A stretch of DNA of 5,801 nucleotides from SOIA01 sp050116035 (GTDB lineage: Bacteria > Acidobacteriota > Aminicenantia > Aminicenantales > Aminicenantaceae), in contig JASFPJ010000228.1 in NCBI GenBank assembly GCA_050116035.1, positions 1 to 5,801 on the forward strand, in the 5' to 3' direction. This document shows, piece by piece, positions 1 to 5,801 of this stretch (positions within the stretch are counted from its first letter, which is position 1; every line of letters begins with the position of its first letter). A program made the translations under genes and the position numbers. A model generated the notes under the pieces. That model saw only the letters and a list, made by a program, of their open reading frames with translations. It did no database searches and was not told the origin of the DNA.

Positions 1-225
1 GCAGCCTATTTCATGGACTTCACTCGCCTCTATCTTTATGCGTTTCTCTTCGCCGTTTCCCTGCCTGTGACTTTCTGGTTGAAAAAGAATGACGTTCTGG
101 CCTACCCCTCTTTGTATGTGTTCTCGCTCACCGCCGGTCCGATGCTCGTTGTCGGATGGATTCTTTTTGTCCGTTTTTTACGTCAGTTCCCCATAAAGTC
201 AGTGCCGGGGATTAAAGATGAGTAA
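1..225 (+). CDS. Membrane protein, 3' end (probably partial)
   Basis: The reading frame is open to the left edge of the window (Ala-Ala-Tyr-Phe precede the first Met at base 13) and stops with TAA at 223-225. No Shine-Dalgarno stands before the ATG at 13, so I treat this as the tail of a gene that starts outside the window. A 70-residue protein starting at base 13 remains possible. Counting from that Met, two hydrophobic segments are visible, about residues 5-23 and 34-54, separated by a short polar KKND loop. The second is followed by a basic stretch (RFLRQF), which favours an inside C-terminus. No catalytic motif or named domain is recognisable. It overlaps the next gene by 8 bases, so the two are probably co-transcribed and translationally coupled, suggesting a shared role with that DNA-binding protein. 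Function unknown. Confidence 0.6.
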   Translation, partial: AAYFMDFTRLYLYAFLFAVSLPVTFWLKKNDVLAYPSLYVFSLTAGPMLVVGWILFVRFLRQFPIKSVPGIKDE

Positions 226-556
226 GCAGAAAAAGAGTGATACCTCGGATCTGAGCCGGCTGCTCAACATCGACAAGGTCATTCATGAACCGGCTCGGTT
301 TATGATTCTGGCCTACCTTTCTGCTGTTGAAAGCGCGGATTTCATCTTCCTGCTGAATCAGACAGGTTTAACCCAGGGAAACCTGTCGTTTCATCTGTCC
401 AAGCTGGAGGAATCCGGATATGTGGGTATCCAAAAGCAATTCATCGGCAAGCGCCCCCACACTCTGCTCTCCATTACGGACAAGGGCCGGAAAGCTCTCA
501 AAGAGCATCTCAAGGTCATGAAAGAGCTGATCGATGGCCTTTTCGGCTCTTATTAG
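218..556 (+). CDS. Winged-helix transcriptional regulator (HTH_34 / ArsR-MarR-like)
   Basis: A complete 112-residue cytosolic DNA-binding protein. After a short charged N-terminus (1-12) comes a helix with the IHEPARFMILAYL pattern (about 22-34) typical of this family. The helix-turn-helix is at about 43-67, with the recognition helix in GLTQGNLSFHLSKLEESGYV (50-69). A basic wing (about 72-87, KQFIGKRPHTLLSIT) leads to a C-terminal helix (88-108) that could serve dimerisation. The size is normal for single-domain HTH_34 proteins. No metal-binding Cys cluster is present, so a metal sensor of the classical ArsR kind is unlikely. The ATG at 218 lies inside the end of the upstream membrane-protein gene, with a weak GGGG (207-210) about seven bases before it, so translation probably depends on coupling. 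Such small regulators usually repress or activate a neighbouring operon; the target is not identifiable here. Confidence 0.88.
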   Translation: MSKQKKSDTSDLSRLLNIDKVIHEPARFMILAYLSAVESADFIFLLNQTGLTQGNLSFHLSKLEESGYVGIQKQFIGKRPHTLLSITDKGRKALKEHLKVMKELIDGLFGSY

Positions 557-665
557 CCGGAGCAGTGAGCAGGACGTTTGACTACTTTGGAAATAGAAGA
601 GTCAGTATCTGTTATCCTCTCTTTTTCAACTATCAAACTTATGAAAGCCTGGCGCAATTTTAATC

Positions 666-696
666 TTGGTGTATTCATTTTTTTGTAGTATATAGT
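666..696 (+). promoter_or_regulatory. Candidate sigma-70-type promoter for the esterase gene
   Basis: The gap 557-758 between the regulator and the esterase is AT-rich and codes for nothing I can support. Within it, TTGGTG (666-671) could act as a -35 box. Seventeen bases later comes TATATA (689-694), overlapping TATAGT (691-696), which matches TATAAT at five of six positions but with a 19-base spacer. Transcription would then start near 700-703, leaving a leader of about 55-60 bases before the ATG at 759. No clear palindromic operator and no rho-independent terminator for the upstream gene were seen in the gap. The call rests on sequence match alone, and AT-rich gaps give such matches by chance. 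Confidence 0.3.
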
Positions 697-746
697 TAGC
701 CTGGATTGTTTGCGAGTTTTATGGATAATTCAGGTCAATCTCAAAG

Positions 747-756
747 AAGGAGGAGG
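747..756 (+). promoter_or_regulatory. Strong Shine-Dalgarno of the esterase gene
   Basis: AAGGAGG (747-753) runs into a second AGGAGG (751-756) directly before the ATG at 759, giving a spacing of five bases from the first copy. It fixes the start codon of the esterase and suggests efficient translation. It is the strongest ribosome binding site in the window. Confidence 0.8.
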
Positions 757-758
757 AT

Positions 759-2402
759 ATGAGGTTGAAAAGAGGTATTTTCGTCTTCATTATCACATCT
801 TTAATAATTATTTCGAGTGTTTTTATAAACGATTCCTGTAAACAGGTTCCATCATCAAAGCTGAGGTTTGAAATATCCTTTCCTTCTTCTGTGCATCCAG
901 AAGCAATAACAGGACGTGTATTTGTCATGATTACTAAGGATGAAAAGCGAGAACCCCGTCTGCAGGCTGGTTCCTGGAGCAGAAGCGTGCCGTTCTTTGG
1001 TTTGGATGTAGAGAGTATGAAACCTGGCGAAGTCGCAGTGATTGATGAAAATATTCTGGGTTATCCACCAAAGAGCTTGAGTGAAATTCCTCCTGGAGAT
1101 TACTATGTTCAGGGTCTCGTTAATGTTTACACTCAGTTTCATCGCTCTGATGGCCATGTGATCTGGGCGCATATGGACCAATGGGAAGGTCAACACTTTA
1201 ACAGGTCTCCGGGAAACCTTCACAGTGAGGTAAAATCTGTTCATCTTGATCCTTCCTCCGGATACACGATAGAGCTAACCCTGGACAAGGTGATTCCGCC
1301 TGTCGAGGTTCCAGAGGATACAAAATGGGTGAAGCGTATTAAAATTCAAAGCAAACTCCTGACTGAATTCTGGGGGCATCCGATTTATTTGGGGGCAGTG
1401 ATCCTTCTTCCCAAAGGCTATGACACTCATCCTGATGATTACTATCCTGTTCATTATAGACAGGGACATTTCTCTCTCCGAGCGCCAGGCGGATTTCGGG
1501 AGGGAAATTCTTACTACAAGACCTGGATATCTGATGATTTCCCGCGGATGATTGCCGTAACGTTTCAACACCCTTGTCCCTATTTTGATGACTCCTATGC
1601 GGTCAATTCTGAGAACTGCGGTCCCTACGGAGATGCCATAATGACCGAACTCATCCCCACCATCGAGGAAAATTTTCGAATAATAAGAAAGCCCTATGCC
1701 AGAGTTCTTTCAGGCGGCTCTACTGGTGGGTGGGAATCCCTGGCCTTACAGGTATTCCATCCCGACTTCTTCGGGGGAACATGGACCTTCTTTCCCGATC
1801 CCATCGATTTCCGGTATTACCAGCTTGTTAACATCTATGAGGATAAAAATGCATTCACCAAGGAATACGGATGGCTGACACCTGAGCGCCCTCTGATGAG
1901 AGATGTTCATGGCCAGGTATTAGTTACGCTGAGGCAGATGAGCCAGCTTGAAGCTGTGCTGGGTTCAAAAGGAAGATCAGGCCAGCAGCTCGATATATGG
2001 CAAGCGGCATATGGTCCAGTGGGTGAGGATGGCTATCCCAAGACTCTCTGGGATAAATTAACGGGAGAGATAGACAGTGAAGTGGCTCAATATTATAAAA
2101 AGTATGACCTTTGTCACTACATAAAGGAAAACTGGTCCTGGCTTGGTCCGAAGCTTGTAGGGAAGTTGCATATATCGTGTGGGGATATGGATAATTTCTA
2201 CCTCAATGAAGCCGTTTATGAACTTGAGAGTTTCCTTGAAAAAACAAAGGATCCTTACTATGCCGGCTCCTTTCAGTACGGACGCCCAAGAAAGGGGCAC
2301 GGCTGGACTCCTTATGGGAGAGGCAACGGCCTGCTCGAGAGAGAAATGGCAGAACACATCAAAAAAAATGCCCCCAGAGGCGAAAAACTACCCAAATACT
2401 GA
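759..2402 (+). CDS. Exported serine esterase (esterase D / PF00756-like alpha/beta hydrolase)
   Basis: A complete 547-residue protein. A basic N-terminus (MRLKRG) and hydrophobic core (about 7-23) form a Sec signal. Cys27 follows in INDSCK, which is a poor lipobox, so release by signal peptidase I or persistence as an anchor is as likely as lipidation. Residues about 34-190 form a beta-rich N-terminal region. From about 195 the alpha/beta hydrolase fold follows, with GAVILLPKGYD near its start and the family-typical MTELIPTIEENFRI before the nucleophile. The nucleophile motif GGSTG puts the catalytic serine at Ser321. GDMDN (475-479) offers the acid, most likely Asp478 by the usual G-x-x-D pattern. 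GHGW gives His514. The triad order and spacing fit the esterase D family, and all three residues are present, so an active ester hydrolase in the periplasm or at the cell surface is expected. The substrate is unknown. It stands alone on the plus strand with its own strong ribosome site and converges on the minus-strand genes. Confidence 0.85.
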   Translation: MRLKRGIFVFIITSLIIISSVFINDSCKQVPSSKLRFEISFPSSVHPEAITGRVFVMITKDEKREPRLQAGSWSRSVPFFGLDVESMKPGEVAVIDENILGYPPKSLSEIPPGDYYVQGLVNVYTQFHRSDGHVIWAHMDQWEGQHFNRSPGNLHSEVKSVHLDPSSGYTIELTLDKVIPPVEVPEDTKWVKRIKIQSKLLTEFWGHPIYLGAVILLPKGYDTHPDDYYPVHYRQGHFSLRAPGGFREGNSYYKTWISDDFPRMIAVTFQHPCPYFDDSYAVNSENCGPYGDAIMTELIPTIEENFRIIRKPYARVLSGGSTGGWESLALQVFHPDFFGGTWTFFPDPIDFRYYQLVNIYEDKNAFTKEYGWLTPERPLMRDVHGQVLVTLRQMSQLEAVLGSKGRSGQQLDIWQAAYGPVGEDGYPKTLWDKLTGEIDSEVAQYYKKYDLCHYIKENWSWLGPKLVGKLHISCGDMDNFYLNEAVYELESFLEKTKDPYYAGSFQYGRPRKGHGWTPYGRGNGLLEREMAEHIKKNAPRGEKLPKY

Positions 2403-2467
2403 TTGGGATTTGACTTGCATAACTTGAATAATTATGAGGCTGTTGATTTTCTGAATAAAATTACTTT

Positions 2468-2731
2468 TCATCCCCTGGATAAGTTTGCTGTGAGCTGGGC
2501 TCTTTTTTTCCAGAATATGAATGCCACGATGATCGCCACAACCGCTGAAACCGCTCCAAACTCGTCAATCAGATAGACAGTCATTCCTTTATCCGTTGTT
2601 ATGCCTGGGAGTCCTTGAATGAACAGATTATGACTCGCGTGTAAAAACATACCGGTCCAGAGATTACCTGATTTCAATAAAAGTTTAGAAAAAAATATTG
2701 ATTGAGGAAGAAGCTTCTTTTGGCCCCACAA
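2468..2731 (-). pseudogene. 5'-truncated CPBP (Abi) intramembrane protease remnant
   Basis: The 87-codon frame opens with TTG at 2731 and ends with TGA at 2468-2470. From about residue 15 it reads like the end of a CPBP-family glutamic-type intramembrane protease: LLLKSGNLWTGMFLHASHNLFIQG, then EFGAVSAVVAIIVAFIFWKKR as the last membrane helix (about 54-75). HASHN (31-35) corresponds to the third conserved motif (HxxxN). The EExxxR motif and the second F-x-x-x-H motif, needed for catalysis, are absent. A full CPBP protein has several further helices and is usually above 200 residues. The frame extends only to a TGA at 2750-2752, and the winged-helix gene's coding sequence begins at once upstream, so the missing part is deleted, not frameshifted. 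It lies 14 bases after that gene and may still be co-transcribed. A small expressed two-helix protein cannot be excluded. Confidence 0.65.
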
Positions 2732-2744
2732 GGAAACATATCTG

Positions 2745-3341
2745 TCATTTCACTTGAATAACTCCGTACTTTTCGAGCAGTTCGACAATATCGAGGATTT
2801 CCGGTGAATGGATCTTATCCACTCCTGATTTTTGCATGATCTCGGCTATAGTCATAAATTCTGCTGTGGGGAAAGGCAGTTGGAAGAGGAATTTCCCCTG
2901 GGGGATTGTCAGGTTGATTTTCCTTTCCTTGCGGTCCCGTCCCTCTCCGATCCAGATGACGACACTGCTGAAATAGGGATCGTATCGCGCTGTCGTGAAC
3001 CTGGCTCCTGAATCTTTATTCTCGCGTATCTTTTTGGATAACGTCCCTTCAGGCTGTTTTTGTTCCAACAAAGAGGCCAGGTTAATGTCCATGACGATTT
3101 TTTTCTTTTTCAAGGAATAACGAAAGTAAGGGCGCTTTTTTTCATAAACCTCTTTTTTTGACAGAATGCCTAAAGAGGTCATGGCTTCCAGGAAATCCTG
3201 GGCGGTTTGAATATGAAGGTTCAGCCTTGACGCCGCTTCAGAGGCAGAGATATCTTTGTAGTTTACGAGCAGCCTGAAAATTTCCTCTGCAAAATCCTTT
3301 GCGAAATAGGTTCCCAGTTGAGCCGCTGTTTTAAAATCCAT
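2745..3341 (-). CDS. Winged-helix DNA-binding protein with uncharacterised C-terminal region
   Basis: A 198-residue soluble protein of no family I can name. The N-terminal part looks like a winged helix: helix 1 about 15-27 (KDFAEEIFRLLVN), helix 2 about 33-40 (ASEAASRL), recognition helix about 44-58 (IQTAQDFLEAMTSLG), then a basic wing at 61-83 (KKEVYEKKRPYFRYSLKKKK). A charged linker (95-115) leads to a beta-rich section (about 124-155) and a final helix plus short strand (180-198, PEILDIVELLEKYGVIQVK) that resembles the end of a second winged helix. Translation starts two bases after the membrane protein's TAA, with AGGTG (plus-strand 3352-3356) ten bases upstream, so coupling is likely. 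Its place last in the hydrolase/membrane protein operon suggests it senses or regulates something connected to them. A transcription factor is the likeliest role; direct evidence of its target is missing. Confidence 0.75.
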   Translation of the reverse strand: MDFKTAAQLGTYFAKDFAEEIFRLLVNYKDISASEAASRLNLHIQTAQDFLEAMTSLGILSKKEVYEKKRPYFRYSLKKKKIVMDINLASLLEQKQPEGTLSKKIRENKDSGARFTTARYDPYFSSVVIWIGEGRDRKERKINLTIPQGKFLFQLPFPTAEFMTIAEIMQKSGVDKIHSPEILDIVELLEKYGVIQVK

Positions 3342-3343
3342 TT

Positions 3344-4123
3344 TTATTTCGCACCTGACTTCAATTCAATGATTATCCGGTTTTCCAATCCCTTTTTGTA
3401 GTACTCCAAAAACCGCATGAAGATATCACCCAAAGAGGCGCACAGGTGGTCAAAGGTCAGTTCTTCTTTAAACCGCTTGTAATCATACTCGGATATGTGG
3501 ACAGAAATATTTCCTTCATTGTCAAAGGAGACATAGCTGATCTGCTGGAGATCGGGCTCCTTTAAAGGGCTTATCCCCATGGAAAAGGCGAGTATAATAA
3601 CTTCTTTTTGAATGATCGATTTGACAATTTTCTCTCCTCTCATGAACCGCGCAAATCCCCTGATTTCATCCCTTGTATACTCTGTTTTACAGGCGGAGTA
3701 AGGTCGGTCTGTAAATCCGTTGAATGCCTCATGCACGTGTTCAGAAGCCAGATTAAACAGCTTGCGGGCATTGGATTCCAATTTTTCATTGCCGTAGAAA
3801 ACGGGCCAGGTCAAAAAAAGTGCTCCAAAGCCGACAATAACATGGGGGATGTAGGTCTCGAGTGACAAAAATGATACAGAGAAGCGAGCCATGCTGTGCC
3901 ATGTCCCGGTTCCGAAAAGCAGGCCCAAAATCAAGTAGGTGATCAGTTTTGTCCTGTGATATTCGATGACCCCAAAAACAATGAAGAAGCCGCCGAAAGC
4001 ATAAGCGGAATAAGGAGGCTTTCCTGTTATGATGGCTTCAATCAGACTCAGGGATAGAAAAATAGCGACTGCATACGGCCCGATCCGGCCTATGGGCCCC
4101 CGAAGTTTTGATCGATTGGTCAT
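3344..4123 (-). CDS. Four-helix membrane protein with conserved-looking cytosolic tail, unknown function
   Basis: A complete 259-residue inner-membrane protein. Four hydrophobic segments are visible at about 13-33, 39-55, 58-76 and 89-110. Short basic stretches (RSKLRGPIGR at the N-terminus, HRTK after the second segment) suggest that both ends lie in the cytosol. The C-terminal 149 residues are soluble and well structured in pattern: helix about 113-135, a FTDRPYSACKTEYTRDEIRGFARFM segment (137-161), a hydrophobic strand VIILAFSMG (175-183), then SYVSFDNEGNISVHISEYDY (196-215) and a long helix around 217-245. I recognise no enzyme motif. The ATG overlaps the stop of the upstream hydrolase as ATGA, and AAGGAG (plus-strand 4132-4137) lies eight bases before it, so it is expressed with that enzyme. 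The winged-helix gene follows after two bases. It may transmit a membrane signal to that DNA-binding protein; this is inference from gene order only. Confidence 0.8.
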   Translation of the reverse strand: MTNRSKLRGPIGRIGPYAVAIFLSLSLIEAIITGKPPYSAYAFGGFFIVFGVIEYHRTKLITYLILGLLFGTGTWHSMARFSVSFLSLETYIPHVIVGFGALFLTWPVFYGNEKLESNARKLFNLASEHVHEAFNGFTDRPYSACKTEYTRDEIRGFARFMRGEKIVKSIIQKEVIILAFSMGISPLKEPDLQQISYVSFDNEGNISVHISEYDYKRFKEELTFDHLCASLGDIFMRFLEYYKKGLENRIIIELKSGAK

Positions 4124-5801
4124 CTGCTGGTCTCCTTTTTTTGGGAATTCTGTTTTTTTTCTGAGACAGATTTAGCTTTTTGAGCCTCGAGGATCTGGTG
4201 GACAATCATCTCTTTAACGTTCCCATCGTCTCCGAATACAAATGATATCTTATACCCGCTTGACCTGTAAATCCAAAGCCCTTTCTCATCAGGCCCCTTA
4301 AGCTGGATGACTTCTCCCTCAGAGTCAACAACGGCAAGGTTCCCATCCCTGAAAATGACTGTGAGCTCAATGCTTTCCATGGGAACAGGATATCTTCCTA
4401 GATAGGGGATGAATTTTTTCGGAACATCAGCACTGATTGTTTCCGCATCAGCCTTTTTCGGGAGCCTTGTCTTGATTAAGAGGGATAATCCGTTCACTTC
4501 ACCCGAATCGTCTCTACTGAATATTAAATGTATTTGATTCGAAAGCAGACAGGCCCATATTCCCTCTTCATCTGGGTCATTAAATGCCAGGACCATCTTT
4601 TTCGGGATGTCTAACGCCAAGTTATTGTTTTGTTCGAAAACCTTGATGTCTCCCAGTTCGGGACTGGTGTATTTCCCAATATAGGGAGCGTAGGGGCTTA
4701 TATCTGTCCGGGCCTCCTCCTCTCTGCCTGATCCGGGCCGAGAATCTGGGATTTCCCTTTTAATGACCGGTAAAAGAAGATGGGAGGCGTATTCCTGAGT
4801 GTGATATATTCTCTGAACAGCCGAAACATATTCTGTTTCCATCTCATTATGTCCTCCGGTGTTCAGATTTCGGGAATACTCGGGAAAAGAAGCAGATGAA
4901 ATTTCCATACGGATACGTTCGCCTTTTGAAAAAGTGTACCCTGTATGACTCAAATCGATTGTAAATTCATAGATTTTATCTTTTTCCAGGAATTCAGGAG
5001 TTGACATGGAGTTCCTGAAACGCGCTCTGAGTACACCCCATGTCATACCTAGCGGACTTATTTCTCCGTCTTCGGCAACTGCATAGAGTGTTACACACCA
5101 GTCAGTGTCCTTTGCGGATGATGAAGCGTACACTACGGCTGAGATAGGTCCGGCGATTGTCAGAGGCTGTTCGAAGGGAGAGGTCTCGTAGACGAGAATA
5201 TCTTCCCTGGTACTGACCAAATTTTTATAACGTTCCAGTGCTCTCTTTTTCAAATGGTCGATAAAACAGGGAGAGGGATCGCCCGGATCATATGTATACG
5301 TGTCATATTGTCTGGTTGAAGAGGATTTTTGTATTTGCAGAGTGCCATCCCCGCGTGATGTATTCGCCCCTTTCTCAGAGGATATGTAATACTTGACAAA
5401 AGACGTATCCGGTAATGGGTAGGTATCTGCTTTCAACCAGTTGTTTGGGCCAAAATTAAAGACCTGGACCAGCGGTTCGTTAATGATTCCGTTGTCTTTG
5501 CCTTTCAGCCAGTAATCAAACCACTTTATATACAGATTTATAAGACCGATGTCTGCAGCTTCTCCCAGATCTTGTCCGTAGAGATTTCTTGACGACTGGT
5601 CAGTATGTGCCCAAGGACCCATAATCATTTTGATGTATTTGTTTTTGGACTGTTTTAGACTGGAATATGCGAGTTTTGTTCCTCTGTTACCAGGATCGAA
5701 CCACCCCGACTGAAGAAATACAGGAATATCGAGTTTTTTTAGCTTTTCAAGATAATTAACCTTTTCCCAGTACGAATCATCTGTATTGTGTTTAATCCAT
5801 T
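4120..5801 (-). CDS. CocE/NonD-family hydrolase (peptidase S15 type), C-terminal part, partial at window edge
   Basis: The frame runs in from the right edge without a stop and ends with TGA at 4120-4122, giving 559 visible residues; the start lies outside. The ATG at 5628 is internal, because the upstream codons continue the fold: DIPVFLQSGWFD (24-35 of the visible part) carries the family's catalytic Asp (Asp35) and MGPWAHTD carries the catalytic His (His65). In CocE the equivalents are the Asp of GWYD and the His of GPWSH. The nucleophile Ser and most of the alpha/beta domain are not visible. Residues about 137-347 match the jelly-roll C-terminal domain of X-Pro dipeptidyl-peptidases (PF08530), including GVLRARFRNS. 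Two DUF3471-like units follow (about 373-443 and 466-535), then a Lys/Gln/Ser-rich tail. It should hydrolyse an acyl ester or amide; substrate and export are undetermined. It is first of the visible minus-strand operon, overlapping the next gene by four bases. Confidence 0.9.
   Translation of the reverse strand, partial: WIKHNTDDSYWEKVNYLEKLKKLDIPVFLQSGWFDPGNRGTKLAYSSLKQSKNKYIKMIMGPWAHTDQSSRNLYGQDLGEAADIGLINLYIKWFDYWLKGKDNGIINEPLVQVFNFGPNNWLKADTYPLPDTSFVKYYISSEKGANTSRGDGTLQIQKSSSTRQYDTYTYDPGDPSPCFIDHLKKRALERYKNLVSTREDILVYETSPFEQPLTIAGPISAVVYASSSAKDTDWCVTLYAVAEDGEISPLGMTWGVLRARFRNSMSTPEFLEKDKIYEFTIDLSHTGYTFSKGERIRMEISSASFPEYSRNLNTGGHNEMETEYVSAVQRIYHTQEYASHLLLPVIKREIPDSRPGSGREEEARTDISPYAPYIGKYTSPELGDIKVFEQNNNLALDIPKKMVLAFNDPDEEGIWACLLSNQIHLIFSRDDSGEVNGLSLLIKTRLPKKADAETISADVPKKFIPYLGRYPVPMESIELTVIFRDGNLAVVDSEGEVIQLKGPDEKGLWIYRSSGYKISFVFGDDGNVKEMIVHQILEAQKAKSVSEKKQNSQKKETSR
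4195..4404 (-). other. DUF3471-like domain, copy 2, in the CocE-type hydrolase
   Basis: A second unit of the same layout, 23 residues after the first. It opens with YLGRYPVPMESIELTVIF, has a strand NLAVVDSEGEV, a GPDEKGLW turn equivalent to DPDEEGIW in copy 1, and closes with FGDDGNVKEMIVHQ. The shared Y-[IL]-G-[KR]-Y, the D-E-x-G-[IL]-W turn and the D-D-x-G-x-V ending show that the two arose by duplication or are tandem members of one fold. They are clearly diverged. Confidence 0.55.
4474..4683 (-). other. DUF3471-like domain, copy 1, in the CocE-type hydrolase
   Basis: This encodes about 70 residues opening with PYIGKYTSPELGDIKVFEQ, followed by a strand NLALDIPKK, a DPDEEGIW turn and the closing SRDDSGEVNGLSLLI. 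The order (Y-x-G-x-Y opening, short strands, then D-x-x-G-x-V-x-x-L) is the pattern of DUF3471, usually found at the C-terminus of beta-lactamase-type serine hydrolases. The assignment is by pattern, not by a database search. Confidence 0.55.

Noticed and set aside
724..729. GATAAT as the -10 box of the esterase promoter
   Set aside because: No -35-like hexamer stands 16-18 bases upstream; TTGTTT at 706-711 leaves only 12 bases.
719..1571. Open frames on the minus strand opposite the esterase
   Set aside because: They lie antisense to a well-supported gene, show no recognisable domain, and have no convincing ribosome site.
2446..2461. ATTTT/AAAAT inverted repeat between the convergent genes as a bidirectional terminator
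   Set aside because: A 5-bp all-AT stem with a 6-base loop is too weak, and AT-rich gaps produce such repeats by chance.
2421..2761. ACTTGAATAA occurring twice (near 2422 and 2752) as direct repeats flanking the CPBP remnant
   Set aside because: Ten AT-rich bases, with one copy inside the coding end of the winged-helix gene and no terminal inverted repeats, do not support a mobile element or attachment site.
3608..3865. 85-codon plus-strand frame opposite the membrane protein
   Set aside because: It is antisense to a gene supported by membrane topology, a Shine-Dalgarno and operon packing; its protein has no recognisable pattern.
4120..5628. Start of the CocE-type hydrolase at the ATG at 5628
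   Set aside because: Translation upstream of this Met stays open to the window edge and encodes the DIPVFLQSGWFD catalytic-Asp segment, so the Met is internal.

Overview
The window reads as ordinary bacterial chromosome from a Gram-negative-type, mid-GC organism (GC in the mid-40s percent by rough eye; higher in the first regulator gene, lower in the intergenic stretches). Exported esterases, CocE/S15 hydrolases with DUF3471-like tails and HTH_34-type regulators together recall uncultured Acidobacteriota/Aminicenantes-like genomes. That placement is an impression from gene content, with no marker gene behind it. I see no tRNA, rRNA, CRISPR array, transposase or integrase.

Layout. Left end, plus strand (1-556): the 3' end of a small or truncated membrane-protein gene, overlapped by 8 bases by a complete winged-helix regulator of HTH_34/ArsR-like type. 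A 202-base AT-richer gap (557-758) holds a candidate promoter and a strong Shine-Dalgarno. Plus strand 759-2402: a complete 547-residue exported serine esterase with a GGSTG nucleophile motif, a GDMD acid motif and a GHGW histidine motif. A 65-base gap then separates it from convergent minus-strand genes.

Right part, minus strand, read from right to left: the C-terminal 559 residues of a CocE/NonD-type (peptidase S15 family) alpha/beta hydrolase entering from beyond the window edge; a four-helix membrane protein with a long cytosolic tail, joined by an ATGA stop/start overlap; a 198-residue winged-helix protein 2 bases further on; and 14 bases beyond that a 5'-truncated remnant of a CPBP (Abi) intramembrane protease. 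The first three look like one translationally coupled operon whose promoter is outside the window.

How they may work together: the esterase and the CocE-like enzyme are both probable ester/amide hydrolases, but nothing in the sequence gives their substrates. A theme seen twice is a membrane-protein gene directly coupled to a winged-helix gene (1-556 and 2745-4123), which suggests, without proving, membrane-linked control of a regulator. I found no clear evidence of an entirely new system. The best leads are the hydrolase/membrane protein/winged-helix operon, the tandem DUF3471-like repeat on the CocE-type enzyme, and the CPBP remnant.
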